This document shows positions 31,406 through 62,100 of a stretch of DNA of 64,000 nucleotides, piece after piece. The notes under the pieces are model-generated. The model did no database searches. It was given only the letters and a program-made list of their open reading frames with translations, and was not told the origin of the DNA. The first letter of the stretch is position 1. The number at the start of each line of letters is the position of its first letter. This DNA is from Tenrec ecaudatus (taxonomy: Eukaryota > Chordata > Mammalia > Afrosoricida > Tenrecidae): positions 123,183,586-123,247,585 of the forward strand of contig NC_134537.1 of the NCBI RefSeq assembly GCF_050624435.1, given 5' to 3'. The translations under genes and the position numbers were made by a program.

Positions 31406-31850
31406 GTTTATCTTCAAGCCTTTAAGACCCCAGGTGTGATATCTTGTAATAGTCGGGCACAATCAGCTTTCCTCATTAATTAGCTTATGCACCCAATTTC
31501 TTTTCAGCGATCTTGTTGGAAAGGTGAGCATCACAGAAGGCCAGGTTATTAGAGCAAAGTGTTCTTGCGTTGAGGGAGGACTTGAGTAGAGGCCCAATGT
31601 CCATCTGCTACCTTCACACTTAACCTATAAATATATGTACATAGACCTATGTCATTTTATGTTAATATATGTATATATGTACGTGCCTATGTTTATACAT
31701 CTATAAATGTCTTTTGATTCATAGTTCTTTCCTCTATTTCCTTTTACTTTCCTCTCTCACTCTCATGTTCTACCTTCTTTCAGTGCTCTGTACTTCCTCT
31801 TGGAAATCTTTATCCTTTTAGACTCTTTCCAACACTTTTCAAAAAAAGAA
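31405..31850 (-). repeat. L1 3' module 5' part
   Basis: Minus-strand piece: CTTCAAGCCTTTAAGACCCC, AAGGCCAGGTTATTAGAGCA, GACTTGAGTAGAGGCCCAAT, and ACTCTCATGTTCTACC near its end. It matches the left part of 28105-29236. Confidence 0.78.
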
Positions 31851-33278
31851 ACAAAAAGAAAGTACAGTATTATTGCCACAGAAGGCACCATGAATTTAAA
31901 TGGGGCAGCGTATTGATTTCTGATTTTGTTTCCCTGGACATGAGAGGGGTTTTCTTAGTCTTCTGGATACAGCAGTGTCACCCTGGGTTAATATCTTCAA
32001 TCAAATAAAAACTTCTACATGAAGTTTCTGAACAGTAACTTCTAATTCTATCTACCTCATCCTATTTGAGTGGTTTTCTTCTAAAGATCATAACCTTACA
32101 GTTTACTATAAACTTTTAAACTCACCAATTCAAACTTAAAAGTTTTAGACTCACACAGTTTTGAAATAGTGGTTTATTGAGGACAAAACATTTTGAAATC
32201 CTCTAGCTCAAATTCCAAACTTAGGTAAGGAACTTGGCTCTTAAGACAGTAAATTCAATAACTATTTCATAGTCTCAAAAATAGTTCAATAATTTCCCCC
32301 AGATTAAACAACACATTTAATCCCTTTCCTGCATTTCCAGAAACTGAAAGTTGGTGGTTCAAATTTACTAGCTGCTCTATAGGCTCAGAAACCCTATGGA
32401 GCAGTTTTGCTCTGTCCTATGGGGTCACCATGAGTTATAATAACCTTGATTATAGTGGGCTTTCATTTTCCGCACTTCATTCTCATTGATGAAATATGTT
32501 TTGAATCAAATTAACATTATATAACTATAAACATTGCTTTCCAATCACAGTAAGGACCTTTTGAGTTCTTCTCTTGACCACCAATCAGGATCCTTTAGTA
32601 GAAGCTTGGTTTTTGATTGGTGAAAGTAAGCTGTAGCAGTAGAATGTCCAGGAGTCAACAAAAAAAGCATAGCAACAACTCAGTTTGCTGTCTCACTATC
32701 CTCAGTCTGGGCCAATCTGGACTCTGTCATCCAAAATGAGGTGGCCTCTACGTTTTATATGAAGGCTCCGATTTACCATTCAGCTGTGATCCACCTTACA
32801 ACATGGCAATCCAATACAGACGGGGAGGTAAAGCTGAGCAACAGAGCTAAATCAAGTGTATTCCCAGGTAAACTAGACAAACGCTTGACTACCTTTGAGA
32901 TGGATTGGTCTGACGAGCCTCAGCACAAGGCAGAAAGACCCTCCAAGTGCACAGGGACTGTATGGATGGCCAAGGTCACCCAATGCAGCACAGACAGAGA
33001 GGACTGACAAACAGGCCCCTCCATCAATTCCACGCCATGGAAACAGGGAGCAAAGCTATGGCAGGCCTGGGTTTCCTGGAAATGATCACTTGCCTTTTAA
33101 AGCTGGTATCTCAGGGCGCAGGCAGTGAGGAAGCGTACTTTGTATCCCCAGACTCCGACCCAAAGTTTCAGATAAGACATTTCAAGTGCATGACTGGGTG
33201 CCAAAGAAGAGTGGGATGGCTGTTCTGCACTCTTCTGGGGCAGCTCTCTCACCACCTGATATCCTGTTCTCGTTACAG
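31851..33278. other. LRP2BP intron before the first coding exon
   Basis: Mostly unique sequence. An AfroSINE 3' part lies at about 32336-32455 (TGCTCTGTCCTATGGGGTCA). A CCAAT/ATTGG-bearing stretch lies at 32545-32630. An upstream alternative LRP2BP promoter cannot be excluded or shown. Confidence 0.4.
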
Positions 33279-33299
33279 AACACACGTCGTGGCAGCAGG

Positions 33300-52864
<19,565 letters not shown>

Positions 52865-53785
52865 CCCGCAGTAGATGTCAATAGCCACCATCAATCCTAA
52901 CACCATACACGTGTGTATTTTTACAGTTGCTGAGTTTGGGCATTTTCTGCATCTACACTTACAATATCCTGGGTGTTTTACTAACCACACGTTGCCTTTG
53001 CCCTTCAATCTGAATGCTGTCAACTTGAAACTTAGCCACAGGGATCCACCTGCTGAAAGCATACTCAGAGCCCTTAGCCTGGCACAGACAAATCAGGTAT
53101 TAGAAAGCATTTCATAGAGCAAGTGTCGTTGCCCTTTCGTAAGCACAGTGTGCAAAAGTCTTAGGGCAGTTTTAGCACTAATACCATCAAAAAGTATACA
53201 CGCTAGAGTTACAAAAATACCATTTGAAAGCTTAAATTTTTTTATTTTCTTGATTCGTTTGGCTTTGTGAATTTTAAATTAAGAATATTAAGTGACGGAG
53301 ACAAAATTAAACAATAATCGAAGGTTTGGATGCCCCGCCTATGCCTACCCTCGGAGGTCTTAGTGGAATGAGTTTAACAAATTGCTATATTTTTGGCAAA
53401 TAGTCATGATAAGCAAAACAAGATGCTTGTGTTTCAACCTATTTTTATAATTTTAAGTCCTAAAATTTAAAGCCTTAAACTTGTATTCCAAAACACACAT
53501 GGAAAAAAAACCCTCACTTAAATCATCTGCTAATAATTACTGTAATTAGTAAATACAGGAAAACTTAATTAGCAAGAGACTTCCCTTTTATTAGTGACAT
53601 GTTCGAAGGCGAAACTTGGCAGAATAGTAGGATCCATATGCACAAGATTCTGTAGGGATGCATGTGTGTGAAGCAAGCAAGTACAGTGAAAGTGATGTTT
53701 TACCACTGGCTAAATTTGTGATCCCATCGATAGAAGTCCCTTATGCTCCACAGGGATGATGCACAATATTTTCCATTATAAAATG
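52865..53785. other. Probable LRP2BP 3' untranslated region and downstream DNA
   Basis: AT-rich unique sequence follows the stop codon. ATTAAA occurs near 53306; no canonical AATAAA is well placed, so the transcript end is not fixed. Confidence 0.45.
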
Positions 53786-53789
53786 ATAA

Positions 53790-54650
53790 TGATGCATCTA
53801 AAGTGAACCAGAGACATATATAAAATGGAGATATATGAATGGATTTGGGGCTCGCACTTAATGATAGCCCCATTCTAAGAACAATTAGCTCTTATGACAT
53901 GGCCCTACTGCACAGTCACCCTCATGAAGAGATCACTGAAGATATGGGTTCTACATGGTGGTACAGAAATCAGATGGTGCTAAGCTAGGAGAAAGAATAG
54001 TGTCCGGGGTCTTAAAGGCTGTCTTAAAACAAGGAACCATCTCAGTGAGGAGTCACTTAAGTCTACATGGAAGAAGCATCACAGCCTGACTTTGAATACT
54101 AAAATCCAAACCTCAGAGGAAATGGTATCAGCTTCAATTCTGAACACAGTTCACAAAAGGCTATGGATGATCATGGAAGCCCCGATCCATTTGCAGGGTC
54201 CCCATGGATGAAGCCCACAGGAATCCCCTCTGCTCACAGTCCAGGGGTGTGAACAGCCTGGCTCTCAGACAGAGAGCATTGGGAAGCGGTTATGGCAAAT
54301 GGACTTCGGTTAAAATCTAACACCTTACGATTCGATCTCCTTTAGAACCCATTTTAAAGTTATTTCAGTTTTAATACTGTCTGCTTCTTGATAGAAGTTT
54401 TTCTGGTTTGTTATTGTTTTTTGTTGTTTATTTCCTATTGTTTTATATGATTTTCTGAATATGAAATCCAGGCTAGGTAAATCTATGTAGATTGCCATTG
54501 GCTTAACAGCTACTTAGCAGCCCAGGAGGGAGGGATAACAACAAGTACAAGAGGTGAAACTATTCAGAAATTGTGGTGATAATTGTCTAACTCTTCTTAA
54601 TATGATTGAACTATTGTATGATAGGTAGAAATATATCAATAAAAATTTTT
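53790..54650 (+). repeat. Old, diverged L1 3' module
   Basis: Shares TGTCCGGGGTCTTAAAGGCT and CATGGAAGAAGCATCACAGC with the younger modules at the same relative positions; ends ATATCAATAAAAATTTTTTA. Confidence 0.65.
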
Positions 54651-55554
54651 TAAAGAAAGAAAATGTTATTTTTTTTAAAATGCCTTAGTGTGAAACCTTT
54701 GTTGCAGCTTCTTTGTAAACATGCAAACGTGGCTTTATTTTATAAATTACAATTATCCTTCTGGAAAGTAGGTAAAAATCAAGAACTATTCTTATCCAAC
54801 TGTTGGGAAAATGCAAGTGATTAGATTGTGTCACCAACTTCAAATTACTGATGGCAGGTAGTCAATGTGCTTGCTTTGTCTGCATTACTCCGATGCCTTG
54901 ATATCTCAATGTCCCTGTAAAGGGAAGAAACTTCAACAGATTTAGGTCTGTATGATGTCCTCAAATGTGCTTCTCTCTGAAAAAGCGTAAATGTAAACCA
55001 TTCTTGAAAACAAGTCTGAGGAAATGGAAACACAAGGGCTGCATGAGTTAGGATCGACTCTACAGCAACTGGCTTGGGGCTTGGGGGTCTAAATGTCTTC
55101 AGGAAATCCGACACAGAATTATAAAATCTAGTTCATCAGTTACAATGCAGCAGGTGCTTCTGGCACAGGGGAACCTCCATAAATTTCCACCACTGCAGCA
55201 GACCCCAGGACACACCATCATCCTGTGGGGGGAGTCGGTCACATTTTAAACTCAAGAGAGGGGCTTCCAGATCATGGCATAAATTCCTTAAACTGCTGCA
55301 GAATTCCTGTTAGCTGTTATCACAGGGAAATCAGAATTGATCATAAATAGTAAGGAGTTCAAAAGTTATCTCATTTGCAGTATCAAACTGACAGCAGTTG
55401 ATATTAGAGGGTAGAAATACAGATTAGGGAGCTATTTCCAGTAACTGTGTTTTGAGTTCTTTGGGCTTAGCAACTTCATGTTGCTTCCCTTCCCTGAATG
55501 AATTTAGACAGTCCTTTCTACATTCCTATGACGGAAAATTATTTAATAAATTGT
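54651..55554. other. Intergenic DNA between LRP2BP and SNX25
   Basis: No gene recognised. A short SINE-terminus-like block lies at 55040-55075 (GTTAGGATCGACTCTACAGC). Confidence 0.4.
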
Positions 55555-55855
55555 TTTATTGGCATATACTTCACACGTCATATGAATTAATCATTCAGTC
55601 ACATTAAGAAGAGTTGTGCAATCACCACCACAATCAATTTCAGAACATTTTCTTCGAGTGCTCGTTGTTGTTAACTCCCCCTTTCCCCCAACTCCCCCTG
55701 CCATGTCCTTAAGTAACTCTCAATCCACTGACGGTCTCTACAGCTTTCCCTATCCTGGATTCCAAATGCAGGAAATCATACAGAACACAAACAGGAAAGA
55801 GATAAACACAACCCAACAAAAATGGCTAGACAAAACATCGAACAATCTCAATTGA
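55555..55855 (-). repeat. L1 tail fragment
   Basis: TTTTATTGGCATATACTTCA and TTAATCATTCAGTCACATTA are the complement of an old L1 3' end. Confidence 0.6.
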
Positions 55856-56809
55856 AAACAGAAAATATAAAACACTGAAACAACTTTAAAACGGATCAAA
55901 AGGGAAATCACATGGTTATTATATTTTAATCTAACTACATCTGCCATAGTTGACTTTACAGTACTCTTTGTCGGATAGCAAGGCTGTCTGGCCCCTGGAC
56001 TGTGACTCACCGCCGTTAGCTTTGTCAAAGGGGATCAAGATCTGTAACCAGAAGACTTTCAGAAATAAACTTGTTTGACCAATTTTTAATCATGTATCTT
56101 TCAGAACTTAGGTTTCATGTCAAAAATCGGGCAAGTGTGCTCTATCAATAATATAACCATGTCGCTTTTAATTCATTGGTCTGTCTTTCTTCATGGATTC
56201 CAAGCTGAGTTTTTGCTTATTCTTCCCCTGGCCCCACTATTCCTAAGGGTTAGAGCAAACAAAACCAAACAAGATCTCCACCTTTGGACTCACGGCAAAC
56301 CCGCGTGTCTCAGGAGAGTACCTTCCAGTTAGCAGCCGAGAACCAGTTACCACCCAGAACTCGTAGAGGTTGAAGAAGAAAAGGTGCTTTGTTATCACTG
56401 CTTATAGATGGCGAACCCGGGAAACTGAATGAACGAGAAAACAGAACCCATGAGAAAACACAATCTGTCCCCTGGACTTCATCTAATACCCCTTCTAGTT
56501 CCGAAGACCTGATGATATATAATAAAGTCTCCAACCTCCCTACAGGAAGGCCCTCTTGTTTCCCCATCTCATCCCTGCCTATCCTTTCAAGGTCAGCTCA
56601 CATTCAAGTGCTCATTTGACTCTCTCCAGTCACTACGAATCGTTTATTTTTTCACATATTTATGCTGCTTCTGGGCAGGGGCAGCAAGCTCTAGTCTTCC
56701 TCACAGCAACGTGTGTGCACAGCGCCTTCGACAAAGAACTGCCTGGCGTGTCTCGACCTCTTTGAGCAACCAGCACCCGAACCCTGCTGTCTGCCAGCCT
56801 GTCCTCCTG

Positions 56810-57210
56810 TGCTTGCTTGTGCGCTGCTGCGACACGAGAGGCTATGTCACCAGTATTCCATCTATGGGCAGGGCCGCCCACCATGGCGGACAAGTTACAG
56901 TGGGGCTCCCAACTAAGAAAGACTAGGATGAAAGGGCCTGGCAGTCTACTTCAAAAAAATCAGCCAATGAAGAACCTATCTATAACAACAGAATATTGCC
57001 TGATAAAGTGCTGGAGGATGAGTCCCCCAAGCTAGAAAGCCCGACAGAGTAGCGGCAACAGCGGGCTCAAACATCCCAGTGATCGTGAAGACGGTGCAGG
57101 TCTGGACAATGCTGTGCTTGCTCTGCGCCCGGGAAGACTCCCCGACGCCTCCCACGAGCCCCTCGCGCGTGACGGCTGCAAGAGGCAGGGCTGACTCCAT
57201 GACAAACAAC
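56810..57210 (+). mobile_element. RTE-derived non-autonomous element (5' end fused to 3' end)
   Basis: 56815-57035 matches the RTE 5' region seen at 4650-4870 (AGGCTATGTCACCAGTATTC; ATCAGCCAATGAAGAACC). 57045-57205 jumps directly to the RTE 3' end (GCGGCAACAGCGGGCTCAAA, GAAGACGGTGCAGGTCTGGA). The endonuclease and reverse transcriptase are absent. Confidence 0.72.
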
Positions 57211-57243
57211 GACTGCCACAGAGCGCTGGGTTCGCTTTTATAT

Positions 57244-57249
57244 TTTATT
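57244..57249 (-). terminator. Possible SNX25 polyadenylation signal
   Basis: AATAAA on the minus strand, 513 bases after the SNX25 stop, just before the RTE-derived element. Unconfirmed. Confidence 0.4.
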
Positions 57250-57761
57250 GCTTCAAAGGCTTCAAACTATGGGAAATCTTTGGTAAAAATAAAGACGAAA
57301 AATTTTACGAGAACTTTACACAAAGCATTGCACAACAATGTTCTCCCCACGCAGGAAAGGCTACAGGGACGTTCAGAATTCTCAGGGAGGCCATTTACTG
57401 TACAACCGTCAGCGTTCCTCAGTTCACACAAAACCGTCTTCACACATATTTAAAATACCTCCTAGTTCCTTACCTCATATGAACATTTGCATTTCAATCC
57501 GTATGTTCAACTTCAAAGTATTTATATCACTATTTAAATAAAAATATCAGTAATTAGCATTTCCCCCCCACCCACCCCCGCCCCACTATAGATAGCATCA
57601 ACGTCTCCCTCTCCAAATTCGGCTTACTTCACATAAAACTAGAGGGAGGGGACTTAAATAGAAATGAGTAGAGTTCTTAGTCAGGCCCTCTGTGGAAAAG
57701 AGGAAAATGCTTCATGTCTATTATTGCACAGACATTTCTCTGGGGGGTTAATTGTGCAGTC

Positions 57762-57842
57762 TTAAACTTGACCCGTTTTCAGTTGATCTAAATGAGTTCT
57801 CAGCTCAGGACACAGTTCAATTAGCAGCAGTTCCATCAGCAC
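57762..57842 (-). CDS. SNX25: SNX25 last coding exon
   Basis: Acceptor TTTAG; encodes VLMELLLIELCPELRTHLDQ and LKTGQV, stop TAA (complement of 57762-57764). Confidence 0.97.
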   Translation of the reverse strand: MLMELLLIELCPELRTHLDQLKTGQV

Positions 57843-59066
57843 CTAAATCAAGAAAGGGGTGGGGGGAGGTAGAAAAAAAAAAGTGTGATTTTCCTCCAAG
57901 GGTTTCCTGAGACATCGACATATTCAACTTTAGCTTTCAGACTGAAATTATCCTCCGTGAATAGAGACACTCAAACAATTCTCATTTATTTCGGAGGTTA
58001 ATTCGCTCATTTTTTATGACCTGATAACGAGTGCAAGCCACCCACAGCTGCCACTTCTAGTCACCCTCGAAGACAGTGGTTCTGCACCTTCCTCCCACGC
58101 AACCCTTTCTACAGCGCCTCATGTGGTGGTGACCCAACCATAACATTATTTTCATTGCTACTTCATCACTGTCATTGTGCTATTGTTAGGCATCAAGCAA
58201 CCCCTGTGAAAGGGTTGTTTGGCCCCCCAAAGGGGTTGCGACCCACAGGTTGAGAACCGCTGCTCTACACAACCAGGGAAATTTGCTTTGCTGAAATGAG
58301 GAAACCAGGCAGTCGTGCAGAAGAGAGAATGAGCCTGCCTGGCCACCAGACAGAGAACACAAACCAGAGAAGATGGGCTCAGGGTTCTCAGTAATGAAGG
58401 TGACTAGCAAGATCAAGGATGAAAATGTACCCCAGATGTGAAAAGAAATATAAAGCCAACATATAATTAATCCACTGGTAGGCATTAATTTACTCACATA
58501 CAACAAATGCTTATTGGCTCTCGTTTCTTGAAGTGCATTGAATATTTTTATTATTCCATGGCGGGCATTCTGCTGTCCAACAAGGCTCTGAAGCATATCT
58601 GAGTTTAAAAATTTAATAAAATTAATGTATATTTTATGCTGCTATTGATAACAGGTACATAATGCATAGATAATTAGTGCAAAAGACAATCCATGCTCAA
58701 CTCCATTTTCCATGAACTTTCTGAAGCACCGTTGTACACATAAAATAAACAAAAGGCCATGAAGTTCAAGGAACATGAACGGTTAGTTCTTCCAAATGTT
58801 TAAAGGGAACATACATGTATTTCAATTTTTTCAATATCAAGGCATTACCGCAAACTGAAAATTTAACATATTGCTACCCAAAAAAAGATTTAAGCTCTCA
58901 CAACAGTGTACTTTAACAGAATTTCTAGAGCACAAAATATATTATCCTAAAACGTTTTTCTAGTTAAAGTATTCTAACCAGTACTGCTCTGATTTCTTAT
59001 GAAGGAATAAATCCCCCACCTCCGCCACAAAAAAAAGGGGGCAACCTTATTGTTTTCAATGGTAAA

Positions 59067-59110
<44 letters not shown>

Positions 59111-59139
59111 TGCTATAGTTACAATGATTTCATTCACCT

Positions 59140-59183
<44 letters not shown>

Positions 59184-62100
59184 CAGTGCAGGATTCTCAC
59201 CCACCTCACCTGGAATGTTTTCAAGGAGCTTCTGCCGCGCTCTCTGCTTTGTTTCCTGACTTTGTTCTTCGCTTCTGGTCGCAGTTGGTGGTGCTAATTT
59301 CCCATTTGGCCAAAAAGCATCCCGGAAAACATTGATGTAGTAAACCAGCATTTGTTCACTAAAAATCCAGTTCACTGTGTCCCGGATTTGTCTTTTGAGA
59401 GAAAACAATATTTCTTGGATGGCTTTTTTAAAAATTGTACTCTATTTCGAAAGGCATTTATCAATGGGGGTAGGTTAAGATACAGACTGTTCTAAATGTT
59501 TGATGAATAAACTAGGAATTGGCTTTTTAAACTCCAGCTCTGGAAGTCATGTTTATTTTAGTATGACCAGAAGCCACCCACTCCCAGGGCTCACATGTTC
59601 CTGGGCTTGAGTGCAGGCTCCTCAGTCTGTAAGTACAGGAGCTGAGAGGTGGACTGGTCCCTTTGCAGCTTGCAACTACGCAAACCGTGCACACTACTCA
59701 GCACGCCAAGATCTCCAGGAAGCAGCATACGAGGAAATGATGAGATTATCAGAGAGGGTCTGGAAAAGCTACCGCCTAACTCCAGGAGGAAGAGGGGTGG
59801 ACTCCCCCCCCCATCCCCCCCCCGGTGAACTCCCTCCCCCCCCCCACCCCTGCCTTTTAGTGGTACGATGCCAATGACACTTGGCACGATACTCCCAGCC
59901 CAGGGCAACATCTGTCTCATGGGCTCATGAGGCCAAGAGCAGGGAGGAGAAGGGAGACACTCTCTGTGTGTGTGTGTTATCACAAAGTATAAGACTTTGA
60001 AAAGATACACTGTTAATCTGGTCATTTCAAATTTCTATAGGAATGAAAAACTGGGCAGATATTGGACTTTTTGGAGTTTATAGCTCGTACCTGGCACTCC
60101 GGTCTTCCCCTCAGCCCTCTGTCACTAGGAGTTACTCAAGTTCTAATTCATTATCGGTCTCTCTGGTACTAAAAGTCTAAGATGATTCTTTTCTCTTTCC
60201 AACCACACAACTGCCCTAAGGCTCTTTGAGCCGTCTAGTCAATCACTTAGGAAAGATAAAACAAAAAATTCTTTACAGCTCTGACTGCCCAACCAGATTT
60301 TTACAGAGATGATGGAAGATTTTCAGAACTCGTGTCTGAAATTGATGTTTCAAGCACAATACACTGTACATAGTAACCAGTCACTATTGAATGGAGGTTT
60401 AAAATGTGACTGAGTCAAAACTGTAATGTTAATTTTGTTTGCAGTTACATGTTTCCGAAGCTATTTCTCTAGACTGCTCTCAACTGTATATTTACATATA
60501 GGCCAAATAAAGTAGTATTGCAATAACTTCTGCTGTGAGAGACAGACTGCTTGTCCACCCTCCTAAGAAACAGCCACAGAAATACGACAGCCTCTTGTTT
60601 TCACTCTATAGTCTTGCATGGGGTTAATCACTGGGATTATGTGAAGAAATAAATTTTCAATTTACAACTTCAAATCACCAAAGGCCATCCCATTAGGTCT
60701 GCTCTTCTGTTGGCTAAAACCTGTAGGAAGCTTTTGAAGCCATTGTGGTTATGTGAAAAATAGTGGGTACAGGCCAAGACACCCACGCTGTACTCCTGCT
60801 ACATGTCATGATGTGTCAGCTGCTGAAGGCCCAAATAGCCAAGAACCAGGTGCTCTACAACGCTCCCCTGATAAAAGACCCATGGAAATGAACAGCCTGA
60901 TGTTCCTGCAGATGAAACCTCTCACCAGGCCCATGAAAATAACTGCCAAATGTCTTCACCACTCACAGACCACAGCTGCTCGTTTTATAATTAAGGGCAA
61001 TATCCCGAGTACAAGCAAAGAAAGGTCGTGTGATTTGCTAAAAGCGAAAGAGCAAATGAAGTAGTTTTGGAAATGTTTTCATCCAAGGTCTAAGATAACT
61101 AAGATAAGAAGGTTGCCTTCGAGGACAATCTTTCTGATGAAAAACAAAGGCCTATGACATTCAGCCAATTAGATACCGTAAGCCACAGCTTGGAGACAAA
61201 AATGCTTTTTTGAATCTTGGAAATAAAACTGGAGTCAACTTTAATTTATGACCATGAGGAAAACATTCTATTCGCAAACAAATAAAAATATTTTAATTGT
61301 ATTTTCCATAAAATTTTATAGTATCTGCGTGTGATAAGCATCTCATATTAATCTTGCGTAAATGTTTGCCAATTAAATGAATATACGAAAAATCTGCTAA
61401 TTTCATCGGAAACTTTAGTTTGCTGTTTAAAAATGACTTTTTTCTTACTTCTAGCACCTGACTCAGATGATCCTCTTAGCAGAGAGGACAGAGGTACAGA
61501 CCTTTCTTGAGAACAGCAGTTTCAAATTTCAGCTGCAAAGACAACTGAAAACCAGGCTGGAAAAAAGCAGCTTTCTTGCCCGGGGTGGGGCTGGAGTCTT
61601 GGCTCCTCTGACTGACCAGCCCTGTGGCCTTTGGGCAAATCACTTGACCTCCTAGTCCCGTTCCTCTCTGCAAAATGATCAAACTCAAACACACAGCCAT
61701 CAAGTCCATTCTGACTCATGGTGGTCCTGCAGACCAGGCAGATGCCCCAGAGGATTCCAAGACTGTAACACTTGCTGGGAGTAGAAAGCCTTGTCTTTCT
61801 CCGGAGGAGCGGTTGGTGGTTTCTAACTGGTGACCTCAAGGCTAGTATCCCAACGTGTAACCACTATGCCGCCAAGCTCCCTCCCCACAAAATGAGGAGG
61901 GCGACCCAGCTCTACAACTCCTTTCAGGATTGACTTCATGCTATTGTGAGCTGCCACTAAGTGGGTCCCATCCATGTAGAGCAGACTGCTGTGATCCTGA
62001 GGGCTTTCACTGGCTGATTTTGGCTAAGTTTTTCACCAGCACTTCTTCTTCCTAGTCCATCTGAATCTGAACGCTCCAACTAAGCCTGTTACAGCATCAC

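Noticed and set aside
59130-59408. Single 92-codon minus-strand frame taken as a small gene
   Set aside because: It is a SNX25 exon extended through the (GA)n intron tract; replaced by the spliced exon 59210-59391.
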